DNA of 64,000 nt from Sporobacter sp942492735. GTDB lineage: Bacteria > Bacillota > Clostridia > Oscillospirales > Oscillospiraceae. The notes beneath the pieces are model-generated. The model was not told the DNA's origin and ran no database searches. It saw nothing but the letters and a program-made list of their open reading frames with translations. The position numbers and the translations under genes are program-made. The number at the start of each line of letters is the position of its first letter. Position 1 is the stretch's first letter. Shown here piece after piece: positions 18,838 through 28,300 of this stretch. The stretch is taken from the NCBI GenBank assembly GCA_942492735.1, contig OW818648.1:186001-250000 (forward strand), written 5' to 3'.

Positions 18838-19710
18838 TTATTTATTTTTCGCGGCAAACATTCGCCACCGGCGGCAAACATCGCGGAGTGGTTCGTCGAG
18901 GTATGACCAGGCCTTGTCCTTTATCCACTTCGGAATACCGTACGCTGCTTCGGCTATGCTGCCAGTAATGGCAGCCAAAGTGTCACTGTCGCCTCCAAGG
19001 GATATGGCGCTTCGTATGGCGTCTTCAAAGTCTTTGCTTTCAAGGAATGCTGTGATAGCCTGCGGCACAGTGTCCTGACAACTTTCGTTGAAACGGTAGG
19101 TCGGCCGTATTTCAACAAGCGTTCGTGACAAGTCATAGCCGGAGTGCTTTTTAATTGTACCTTTCCATTCATCGATATTGTTCGGATAATCGGCGAAGCA
19201 ACGCGCCCGAAGCATAAACCATATCGCTCTTGCTGTTTCAACAGCGCCCTTTATGCCCTCGGCATGATTATGTGTAACTGATGCGCTGGTAGTTGCCAAG
19301 ACATCGACGTCTCCTATGCATTCGTGTATGAATTGCGTTTGCTCACAAGCCCACGCGCAGGGCGAGACACGCATCGCCGAGCCGTTACCCCAGCTGTTAT
19401 AAGGTTCGCGGCTGTCGGAGAAAATCCACGAACCAAAGTGCCCGCCATAACCGGCGTTCGGATATAACCGTCCCCATTTTTTCATCGAATCAATGAAAAG
19501 ATCCTCGTCGACCACGACACCTCCATGAGCATCAAGTCCACCGCCGAAGGTTTCACGCTTGCCCTGCATGATCGCATCGGCCACCGCCACGGTCATGACT
19601 GTATCGTCCGTGAAAAAGCAATCGTCGCGGAACAGTGGAAATTCCTTTGTTTTAATGTTATTCCACTCGTAAATAGAACCTACAATGTCACCGATAATAG
19701 CTCCGAACAT
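18838..19710 (-). CDS. ADP-ribosylglycohydrolase (DraG/ARH family)
   Basis: The 290-residue protein has the hallmarks of the family: GAIIGDIVGSIYEW at the N-terminus, FTDDTVMT near residues 33-40 as the first metal site, and GGDSDTLAAITGSIAEA near 245-261 as the second. These aspartates bind two divalent ions and remove ADP-ribose from protein or nucleic acid. Its ATG shares one base with the stop codon of the upstream VWA gene, so they are translationally coupled. The protein has no signal peptide and should be cytoplasmic. Its substrate is unknown. A DNA ADP-ribosyltransferase (DarT) is encoded 39 kb away in this window, but that one has its own antitoxin. Confidence 0.93.
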   Translation of the reverse strand: MFGAIIGDIVGSIYEWNNIKTKEFPLFRDDCFFTDDTVMTVAVADAIMQGKRETFGGGLDAHGGVVVDEDLFIDSMKKWGRLYPNAGYGGHFGSWIFSDSREPYNSWGNGSAMRVSPCAWACEQTQFIHECIGDVDVLATTSASVTHNHAEGIKGAVETARAIWFMLRARCFADYPNNIDEWKGTIKKHSGYDLSRTLVEIRPTYRFNESCQDTVPQAITAFLESKDFEDAIRSAISLGGDSDTLAAITGSIAEAAYGIPKWIKDKAWSYLDEPLRDVCRRWRMFAAKNK

Positions 19711-20363
19711 TATTTCCGCCCTCCACGCCGTTTAAAGTCCTTTTGAATCTCATCACTCCAGCCTTCTGGCATCGCGGCGCATTCGCGAAAGGTAGTGACC
19801 GCTTCACTCATTACACGAAAATTTAATTCAACACCAGCTCCGTCGGCATGATAGTTCTGGGCACGGTCGGGCGCAATTCCGAATCGCCCAGCGGTTTCCG
19901 CCGCGTCAATATTTGCTCCAAGGAAAACGAATTCCCAGCCATATTTTGTTTTCTGGCGCTCGATCTGCGCCTTGATCTTTTCGGCCGAATATTCGCGGCT
20001 GGAATTCTCTTCGCCGTCCGTGATGATAATTAACATCACCTTCTCGGCACGGTAATCTTCAGCCGTGTGTTTCTGGGCGTTGCCGATTTTGTGAATCGTC
20101 CTGCCGATGGCATCAAGGAGCGCGGTCGAACCACCGACGGCATATTCCTTCTCGGTAATTGCGCTGACCGCCTTAATGTCAATGCGGTCGTGGAGCAGTT
20201 CATAGTTGTTGTCGAACAGTACGGTCGTAATATGGCATTCGCCCTGGACCGCTTTTTGCTTTTCTAGCATTGAGTTGTAGCCGCCGATTGTGTCCCTTTC
20301 CAGGCCACCCATCGAACCGCTCTTGTCGAGTATAAATACAAGTTCGGTTAATCCTTTTTTCAT
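19710..20363 (-). CDS. von Willebrand factor A (VWA) domain protein
   Basis: The 217-residue protein is a single VWA domain. LVFILDKSGSMGG near residues 8-20 is the metal-ion-dependent adhesion site (DxSxS), and GGSTALLDAIG near 78-88 and a later IITDGEENSS supply the threonine and aspartate. It has no signal peptide or membrane helix and should be a cytoplasmic metal-dependent protein-binding module. The start follows GAGGAGG. It is coupled by one overlapping base to an ADP-ribosylglycohydrolase, so the two probably act on one target. Similar soluble VWA proteins occur in tellurite-type and MoxR systems, but no MoxR ATPase is nearby. Confidence 0.9.
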   Translation of the reverse strand: MKKGLTELVFILDKSGSMGGLERDTIGGYNSMLEKQKAVQGECHITTVLFDNNYELLHDRIDIKAVSAITEKEYAVGGSTALLDAIGRTIHKIGNAQKHTAEDYRAEKVMLIIITDGEENSSREYSAEKIKAQIERQKTKYGWEFVFLGANIDAAETAGRFGIAPDRAQNYHADGAGVELNFRVMSEAVTTFRECAAMPEGWSDEIQKDFKRRGGRK

Positions 20364-20423
20364 TGCTGTGTCCTCCTCAAGTTTTATTATGACTTAAGGA
20401 TAACTCTTTGTGGGTGGCAAATG

Positions 20424-20440
20424 GTCGCTTCGAAAGCGAC
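20424..20440. repeat. Short perfect hairpin upstream of the VWA gene
   Basis: GTCGCTT and AAGCGAC pair around a three-base loop. No T-run follows on the minus strand, so it is not clearly a terminator. It lies between the ExK-nuclease gene and the VWA gene. Confidence 0.3.
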
Positions 20441-20521
20441 AAGTCAGGAGTTGGCGTCGCCCTACGTTCCGAGTATGTATCGCACCGAGTCGTCGCCGGT
20501 ACGTTCATATCGCCATCCCAT

Positions 20522-21151
20522 TTATTCGCCCCTTTCGACTCGCATCAAGGCGTATTTGAAGAAGCCAGGTTTTACGCCCAAGTCGCTGTAATCATTCCAC
20601 GCTATTTCATATTCGCCACTCAGAATGAGTTCGTCTTCTCGTCCATTTGTCGTTCCCGCGCCAAGGTGACTACCCCAATTCATAGCCCCATATTTCTTTG
20701 CACCGTGATGGATACTGAAAGCGGCGTAGCCGGCATTAGCATTGTTCGGAGCGTTCCAATAATATGGGTCGTTTGTAAGCCATAATATATAACCGCACTT
20801 AAATCCATCCAGTTTATCAGCGAAGGACTCAACACGGTAGATGTCCTTTATGCAGTCATAAGCGCCGATGTCTTGCGCCCCATGATTTTTCAAGAGAAAC
20901 TTTTCTCCGCCCACGGTGGCAGACAGTTTTTTTGTCTTATATTTTAACTCAATAGGATAAGAACAACCATCGTTTCGAACCAGAATGTCAATATACTTGT
21001 TCGGCGCACTCTCAGGAGGGTATTCAAGCCTTATGTCAGCGGTTGGAAGCTCTTTTTGAATCTCCCAAGCAAGGGCAAATTGAAAGTCAGCCTCGGAATG
21101 GAAAAGAAGGCGTTTCTGACGGAGAATTTCAATTATCGGTAACAAATCCAT
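20522..21151 (-). CDS. Second PD-(D/E)XK-type nuclease-like protein
   Basis: The 209-residue product starts behind GGGAGGG. The core reads as a helix with glutamates (ADFQFALAWEIQ), D55 in NKYIDILVRND, and E68-x-K70 in YPIELKY, the D...ExK arrangement of restriction-type nucleases. The end has a GEYEIAWND stretch that parallels GNYAIDWRN at the end of the protein at 4489-5052, so I judge the two to be distant relatives. The gene begins 2 bases after the stop of the XRE-like gene at 21154-21547, so they form a unit. XRE-like partners suggest regulation or a toxin-antitoxin arrangement. Substrate and partner are unknown. Confidence 0.62.
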   Translation of the reverse strand: MDLLPIIEILRQKRLLFHSEADFQFALAWEIQKELPTADIRLEYPPESAPNKYIDILVRNDGCSYPIELKYKTKKLSATVGGEKFLLKNHGAQDIGAYDCIKDIYRVESFADKLDGFKCGYILWLTNDPYYWNAPNNANAGYAAFSIHHGAKKYGAMNWGSHLGAGTTNGREDELILSGEYEIAWNDYSDLGVKPGFFKYALMRVERGE

Positions 21152-21153
21152 AT

Positions 21154-21547
21154 TTAGTACCCTCCCAACAGCGGCTGATCGTACTCGAACAGCACCTCGT
21201 TTATCTCAAAAACATCGTACTTTCCGCTTGTTATGAAGTATTCCACGATAACATCAAACTTGACAGCGTGAGACAGCGCATAGCCAGCCCGCTCTAATAT
21301 GTCGTCGGTTTCGTCAAGGGACAATTCTAACGCTACAGCAAGGGCAATCGCCGTGCGCTTGCTCGGCATATATCCTTTGCTGCTCCGGATCTTCGAGAAC
21401 AACTTGCGGTCGAGGTTAGCACGCTTATAAACCTCGACATCCTTCATTCCCTTGGCATCAATAAGGCGCTGGAGCATCTGTGAGAACGGCTCGTCAAGGT
21501 TGCCGACTAAAGCATCAAGCGGGGCGGGTGCGCCGACGGATTGGGCT
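21154..21547 (-). pseudogene. XRE-like helix-turn-helix protein lacking its N-terminus
   Basis: The intact part includes FSQMLQRLIDAKG, the DVEVYKRANLDRKLFSKIR helix-turn-helix region and an ALELSLDETDDILERAGY segment, ending DQPLLGGY. Relatives I know of extend further upstream of the first internal ATG (21477). Here the frame continues through LDALVGNLDEPFSQ to about 21547 without a start codon and then runs into a helicase gene in another frame. I therefore read it as truncated by recombination at about 21548. It could still be translated from the internal ATG as a 107-residue protein. Confidence 0.7.
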
Positions 21548-22591
21548 ATCCATGCGCTCTGGCGTTGCTGTTAAACCTAGCAAGAACTCTGACTCAAAGT
21601 ATGTAATGATCTTTCTATAGGTCTCTGCCGTGGCATGATGGCATTCATCGATGATGATATAGTCGAACGCATCTTTTAAAAACAATTCAAGAGAACGACT
21701 CATAGTCAAGTTGGTGGCAAAGACAAAATCTGCATCCATCTCTTTGCTTTCACCACTAAAGATACCATAGCTGACGTTGTTGCCGAAGACATCCTGGAAT
21801 GTCTCTAAAGATCTTTTGAGAATTGAACCTTCATGAACTACATAGAGTAACCGTTTAGGATTGAAATTATAGGCGTCAAAAGCAGCCAGATAAGTTTTTC
21901 CGCTTCCTGCAGCAGCCACGACCAGCGCGCGCCCCAATCCAATGGCGCGGTAACGATTTAACTCTTTCAATGCCTTACGCTGCATATAGTTGGGCTTGAT
22001 ATTTCTGTATTCCAGATCGTAATCCATGTCCCAGCGTTCAATAGCGAAGTTCAACTTGTTCGCATACAGGTTAATGATGTCGCTGTTCAGGAGGTGTGTT
22101 TGCTGCCATAAATCTTCAAATTCAACAAGCGCCTGTGTATACGCCTCTGATGGCTCTGCACTAATTACAGACAAATCCCACTCAATGTTTTTTAGCAGAG
22201 CATAGCGAGTAATATTTGAAGATCCAACAATAAGTTCGAATTTGTCGCTAAATTCAAACAGGTATCCCTTTGAGTGATATCCGAGTGTGGAATATTGAGC
22301 ATCGTGGAAGCACTCATAATCAAGGTGGCATTCAAAGTTGGAATGGCTGCCCATCAAACTGTAGAAGCTCTTTAACGACTCAATATCCGTAAAATTCTGA
22401 TAGGTCGACGTAATAATGCGTCCGATACAGCCACGCTCAACAGCCGCTTCAATGTCTTTGAACAACAGAACGAGGCCAGCTTTCTTGATAAAGCTGACCG
22501 AAAAATAAAATGATTTACACCGGCGCAGGTTTTCCTTTATTCTGTCAAGAAATATTTGTTCAGAATAGTTTGTAAGAAACTGATTTTGCAT
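21515..22591 (-). pseudogene. PLD-nuclease / DEAH-helicase protein, truncated after motif III
   Basis: The first 180 residues form a phospholipase-D-like nuclease domain (HSKGYLFEF with GSSNITRYAL). A superfamily-2 helicase domain follows: Walker A VAAAGSGKTYLA (about 228-239), DECHHATAET (about 317-326) and LTATPERMD (about 339-347). Right after this motif the sequence loses all helicase features and stops within 10 residues. Complete relatives continue into a second RecA-like domain and often a DUF3427 end, roughly 900-1000 residues in all. The ribosome site AGGAGAG is intact. The break at about 21548 is shared with the XRE gene. The remaining protein could bind DNA but should not be a working helicase. 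Confidence 0.82.
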
Positions 22592-22690
22592 ATTCTCACT
22601 CTCCTTGCCGAGGTACTTCGGAGGCGGGCTAATTTCCTCTTTAGGATTGCTTCACCCGATCATTGTAGGAAGATCTTATCGTGTAGCACA

Positions 22691-24958
22691 TCACATTAAT
22701 CTAGCATAGTATTCGTCCAGCTTCATATTGCAAATCTTCTCGATTTCGCTTTTATCATTTTGACTTAGATGCTTCCATACTACCTCATCAACCTGGATAA
22801 TACCTAGCGTTCTCGTGTGATGCATCATCTGCATATCTTCAAAACGTTTGAAAGGATTTGATAGGATACATTTTACAACGTCATTATTGGAATAATCACC
22901 TTTAGTAAAGATACTGTTACTCTTTTCAACGGCCAATCCAACTGAATGACGACCCTCATAGAAAGCTCTAAAGTAAAATACAATATCATCCAACTTAACG
23001 CGACCCTTTTCATCTGCATACTGCAGTATTGCTTTAATAAGTACAGGTTTATATGAATGATCCATTAGCATTTTCTGAACCATTACAATAAATAGTTCAT
23101 ACTTGTTTTCTTTTGTAATGATTGTCCAGCCAAACTTCTCGGAATACTCCTGAACGCGTTCTTTTTTATAGTAATGAAATGACCGATCGCCAGAAAGGTT
23201 AACGACCATATCAGGTACTATCTTACCTCGACGGAAATATTCTTCAATTGTCTGCGTCTTTTGAACAGACAGATGTCGTATCAATTCTTGCTGACTCAAC
23301 ATATCCTTGGCTTCATCCTGCCAATTAAATATATCAACAAGCTCATAATCCATTGCATCTATTGGCCAATCAAGTAACACCACTGGTTTCTCACCCTTTG
23401 CGTATAAATCTGCCTCTGCAGTTTTATGTGCTTCCGGTGCTAAGATTAGCTGACCGGGTTTATAACCCCTCAGTTCAAATAGACGGTGCAGTGAATATGG
23501 CATACTATATTGGGTGGCGTTATCGACAAAGTCGAAAACCATCAAGCTTTCTTTGCTCTCAAACAAACGCATACCCCGCCCTAGCTGCTGCGTATACAGC
23601 ACTTTAGACATAGTCGGTCGAGCCATGAACAGGATTTCGATTTCTGGGCAGTCCCAACCCTCATTCAAGAGATCGCACGCACAAAGCACCTTGATCTCTT
23701 TATTAACGAATTTTTCCTGAAACTCCAATCGCTCAGATTGCTTCATACCTCCGGATACTGCAGCAGCGGATATGCCTTTTTCACGGAACATTTCTGCTAT
23801 CTGCTCAGCATGCTTTACTGATGCACAGAATACAACAGTACGCTTATTCTGCACATACTGTGTCCACGTGTCTACAATTAGTCGACTACGCTCAGGGACA
23901 ATAAGTTTGATTTCAAGGTCTTGTATATTGTATTGGATACTATTAAAACGTACCTTCGTCAGGTCAATGTTCGTATGAATCCGAATACAACGCACCGGCA
24001 CCAGTTCGCCAATCACCACTGCAGTCTGAATGTCAAGCTTATGTGCCGTATTTTTAAATATTTCCAGAATGTTCTTATCATCCGCACGCTCTGGCGTAGC
24101 GGTCAATCCAAGAGTAAATTTCGGTTTGAAATATGCAAGTATCTTCTGATATGTATCTGCCGCCGCGTGGTGCGCTTCATCTACAATCAGATAGTCAAAA
24201 TCGTCGTCTTTGAAATTGTCAAGATGTAATGCCACACTCTGTATGCTGCCGCAGACCACTTGGGTATCAATCTGCTTTGTGCTCTCCACATACCGGCCAA
24301 TAGTAATATCGAGCCACAGCTCACTGAACGTCTTTGCTGCCTGATACACAAGCTCCTGTGTGTGCGCCAGGAAAAGAACGCGTCCTCCACAGCGCTTTGC
24401 ATCCATGACTGCTGTGACAGTTTTTCCTGTTCCGGTGGCATGATATAGCAGTGCGATAGTTTCTTTATTAGCCCGCATCTTTTCTAGTGCTTCCAACGCT
24501 GCTTTCTGGTGCTGTTTTAGTTCCAGCTCGGCACCATTCAGAGCTTTGCCACGTTGTGTTGGAAGGTAGTCATCGATTTCCTTGAACTGTGGATGTTTAC
24601 CTAAGAAAACGCGTAGCTCATCTTTAACAGTTTCTGGCTGAATTTGCATCTGTCGTACAGCCCAACGGTACACCTCCCATCCGAACGAAACCATGCTATT
24701 CTGTTTCAAGAGGTCATCATAGAACTTATTAGATGCAACCAGGGTCTTGTTATGGGATGCTTCATCATCAATTTCAAACGCAATACGACGGGCACCATTT
24801 TCCAACACGAAATCTGCATAACGAGAATTATTATAGATGTCGTAAAAATGATACTGCGAATAGAGGTATCCGGCTTTTTCAGCACCAAATACCTGGCTGA
24901 ACAAATCAATGAACAAATCTTCTGCCGCGCTACCTGATACAGAATGATATGTTGGCAT
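22691..24958 (-). CDS. DEAD/DEAH-box helicase (type III restriction-like) with nuclease-like N-terminus
   Basis: I place the start at ATG 24958, four bases after the MazG stop, because GAGGTG precedes it; an earlier ATG at 24982 has no such site. The roughly 755-residue protein begins with a Vsr/REase-like region (SRYADFVLEN, then RRIAFEIDDE). The helicase core follows: ATGTGKT (about 172-178), DEAHHAAADTYQ, LGLTATPERAD and, in the second lobe, TQQLGRGMRLF. The last 200 residues are helical. It should use ATP to track along DNA. It is in the same transcript as the phosphorothioation genes, ending the unit together with a truncated helicase. It could be an extra restriction arm or an independent passenger. 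Confidence 0.87.
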   Translation of the reverse strand: MPTYHSVSGSAAEDLFIDLFSQVFGAEKAGYLYSQYHFYDIYNNSRYADFVLENGARRIAFEIDDEASHNKTLVASNKFYDDLLKQNSMVSFGWEVYRWAVRQMQIQPETVKDELRVFLGKHPQFKEIDDYLPTQRGKALNGAELELKQHQKAALEALEKMRANKETIALLYHATGTGKTVTAVMDAKRCGGRVLFLAHTQELVYQAAKTFSELWLDITIGRYVESTKQIDTQVVCGSIQSVALHLDNFKDDDFDYLIVDEAHHAAADTYQKILAYFKPKFTLGLTATPERADDKNILEIFKNTAHKLDIQTAVVIGELVPVRCIRIHTNIDLTKVRFNSIQYNIQDLEIKLIVPERSRLIVDTWTQYVQNKRTVVFCASVKHAEQIAEMFREKGISAAAVSGGMKQSERLEFQEKFVNKEIKVLCACDLLNEGWDCPEIEILFMARPTMSKVLYTQQLGRGMRLFESKESLMVFDFVDNATQYSMPYSLHRLFELRGYKPGQLILAPEAHKTAEADLYAKGEKPVVLLDWPIDAMDYELVDIFNWQDEAKDMLSQQELIRHLSVQKTQTIEEYFRRGKIVPDMVVNLSGDRSFHYYKKERVQEYSEKFGWTIITKENKYELFIVMVQKMLMDHSYKPVLIKAILQYADEKGRVKLDDIVFYFRAFYEGRHSVGLAVEKSNSIFTKGDYSNNDVVKCILSNPFKRFEDMQMMHHTRTLGIIQVDEVVWKHLSQNDKSEIEKICNMKLDEYYARLM

Positions 24959-24962
24959 GGTG

Positions 24963-25286
24963 TCACCTCGGTTGCTCTTCAACTTCCTTAAGAAGCAGTT
25001 TCTTTTTAAACGTGCCGCTTTTCTCTGCTTTTGTCACCCGTGTCTGCTCAAGCTGTTCAAGCGTGTAGCCGCGAGCTGTAGCGGCTGCATAAACAACTTC
25101 CAAAAGATCTGCAAGTTCTTCGATATTCTGATCCTTATGGTACTCAGCCAACTCTTCGTCAAGCTTGGCATCAACCATTCGGAGGTAGTCTTCATCAGAA
25201 AGCTCCTCTGTCACGCAACACTTCCCGGATTTTTCAATTATCTCTGGTATGCGATCTCGTACCAGTTTGTTGTATGTAATTGTCAT
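24963..25286 (-). CDS. MazG-like nucleoside triphosphate pyrophosphohydrolase
   Basis: The 107-residue protein starts YNKLVRDRIPEIIEKSG, a signature of the phosphoribosyl-ATP pyrophosphohydrolase-like branch of the MazG superfamily. The metal site is in DEELAEYH and IEELADLLEVVYAAA, giving the ExxE and ExxD pattern. It cleaves (d)NTPs to monophosphate and pyrophosphate. ATG 25286 is preferred to an upstream TTG, though neither has a strong ribosome site. It lies between the second ATPase of the phosphorothioation operon and a helicase gene. Control of nucleotide pools during infection, or removal of modified nucleotides, is plausible but inferred. Confidence 0.87.
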   Translation of the reverse strand: MTITYNKLVRDRIPEIIEKSGKCCVTEELSDEDYLRMVDAKLDEELAEYHKDQNIEELADLLEVVYAAATARGYTLEQLEQTRVTKAEKSGTFKKKLLLKEVEEQPR

Positions 25287-25331
25287 ATTCAACTAACCAT
25301 CGTCATTCTACTAGCTAAGAAGCCAATTAAT

Positions 25332-28300
25332 CTATTCATATAACCGTTTCTTTAGAGAATCAAAACATTGCCGTTGCTCTTCAATGTCCAACTGGTCGAA
25401 CATCAACACAACGCCTTGGATTTTACAGTTTTTTAATTGACCCTGAACCTGAAGAACCTTCGACTTATACATAACCAGTGTTTCATCACTGAGGTATTCT
25501 GGTAAAGGTGTGGTTCTTTCATTCCATTGTATACATTCTTGTGCACTGAGCACAGTAGCATCAATCTTTACATACTTTTCAATCCACTGGTTATTTTTAT
25601 CTCTTAATAGGGTTTCCGCTTCTTCAATGCGATTTTCCTGAAGAATCCTCCATGGATTGGATGCCAGTTTACTTAAACTCATTCGCGCTGTTTTTATCTC
25701 CTCAGGTGTTTCAAGTTTGAATTCGTTTATAACGGTGCCCAGCTCATCAATTTCTGTTAAGGTCCGGTTCATATAGAAATCAATTACCTCAGGCGGATTT
25801 AAACTGCTAATGCGTTTTATCTTGTAAACGAGGTGAGAAAGGTCGTTATAGCTTGTAACTTGATTTATTTCTGCTTGCAACGCCTTAAACTGGGTATCAA
25901 GTTGGAGTTTTCTATCAGCAATATTACGAAGCGCCCCATTGATTTTAGCTCTGATGTCTTTTCTCGTCGTATCCTTCCAGAACTCACTCCATTGATTCAA
26001 GGTTGTTAAGTGCCTAACACATTCATCGTATGCAAAGCTCATGCAATCATTGCATGAAAGCAATTCCCGTTCACATTCAGCCTCTTGACCTTGATATTTA
26101 AATTCCTCCTCAATGAGCGTATGTACTTCTTCGATTCTCCTTCGTATAATAGTCGCATCATTAAAGCGGCCGCATCTCTCAACTTCGTTTGCTAATTGAG
26201 TATATTTTTTTCTAAATTCGTCCCAATTAGTTATTTTGCATTTAATTGCATTAACCGGACCATCAAAGAATTTATCCAGTGTTTGGGTCGCAATAATACG
26301 TAATTCTCTAATCTTTTCATTATAGGAATCACTATAAAAGTAAGCACTACCTTCCTCAATCTCACCACTTTGTTCTGTTAGTGATATCAATGCTTGTGTA
26401 GCAGTAGCACAAGCCGAGTAATCGTTACTTTCAGAGATTTTTTTAGACCATTGTCCAATTTTAGAGTATAGCTGCTGATAGAGTTTCTCACCATCTTTAA
26501 GTCGCATTTTAGCTATAGCAACTTTGCCTGAGAGTTCGTTGTTGAGTTCATGCTTATTTTCAATCATCTGCAAATCATTTTGTAGAATCTCGACTTGTTC
26601 TACCAGTGTGTTATTTGTTATCTTCGTATAGAGCGCAATAATATCTTCACTTCTATCTGCAGCATTTAAAGACAGGGAGATTCTATAGATTTCGGTGAAT
26701 TTGATTTTCCCCTTATCAAAAAGTATTGGTACTATTTCTGCAGGCTTAATTGGTTTTTTATCATAAGTCAACTCTAACCGTGTGCGCTTGAGCGCCAATA
26801 AATAGCACACAAATAAGCATAAAGAATATTCATTCATACCATATGGTGCTTTAAGATATTTCCCGAAACAATTCCATATAGACAGTGTTCCGTTTGACTC
26901 TATCTCATTTAGTGCTTCTAAATATACAGCCTTTATGCGATCATTCACAGGTTCAACAAGTTCGAAGTTTTTTGAATATATTTGCCATGAGGATGCAGGT
27001 CCGACCTGGATTGATGAAGTAATTCTATTTCTAGTATCAACCGGCAACGATTTATAGCTCATTTCATTTGTCAAAGACCCGTCAAGTAAGCGCGAGCATA
27101 TAGTAACATAGTGGTTTTTTATTGCTGCTGTAAGCTTCTTCTCAAACCCGTCAAAAGAAAAAGGCGGAGCACTACTATAAATTTCCTCAAATCTTAGAGT
27201 GCAGTATTTTTCAATTCTATCATCAATTTTGGCCATGCCATACTTGTTAAGAAAAACACGTTCTTTGGACATCTTGTGAAACGCATTAATAATCTCATTT
27301 TCCGCTTTTCTGAGTGCGGGTGAATAAAATTTCGGAAATTTCTCTTGTTCTTCTTTTCTGAATTGCTTCAGAATCGTTCTAGTCCTAATTGATTTATAGA
27401 ATTCATTCCCTGCATCTGTCAATATTAAAATATCAATTGCATAATTCCACATTTGACAAGTCTCACAACATCTACTAGCTACACTAATTTGTTCGATTTG
27501 ATCTTCAGTGCAATATGTATATATCTGTAGCCCGCGGTTTGCTTCTCCAGAATTAATACGCGCAACCTCTGATATACAAGCTGTTATGTATGAATTAGTA
27601 ATGTTGTCTATAGGGATAAGCCTTTTGTCCCATTTCCATTCTACGCTGCTAATAGAATTGGAACGTGCAAAAGTTGTGTCCACAGGAGCATCTAGACCGA
27701 CAAGTGTCATGATCTCTTCATCACAGTGGTCTAAGCAGTTAAATTTTCCAAGCGCAAAGAGTTTTCGGTTATAAAGCCGTTTAAAATCATTCTGACCACT
27801 AGCCTCTGCCAACATATCAACTTTATTACTCGACTCGTTGTATGCAATAATGCCATAGTTTTCTTCAAGAGATTGAAATAATGGATTAATTTCATCCTCA
27901 GAAAAACCACTACAAAACGCGATTGCGGAAAGCATATCCGCCCTGTCATGAAAATTAAACCGGCATACATTAATAAGAAGTACAGCTTTTAGTATGGTTT
28001 TTTCATCATCAGTTAACCGATCATCTAATTTCGAAATAATACTTTGATATAGCAAAGTATGTTGACTGTTGACTAATCCTTTTTCTTCTGCATTTATCAT
28101 TTCGCTGTAAATGCCCGAATCGATAATTTGAACAGGATATATATATAGATTCCAATTGTCTTTTAATTCCATATTAGCTATATCGTTAAGCATACTTTCA
28201 GTGAACGAGAAAGTGGATCGTTGCTGCATCCATGCTGATAGTGCGGAGAGCATAAATACGGTGATTGGATGTAACGGGTAACAGCCCTTTGCTATTACTC

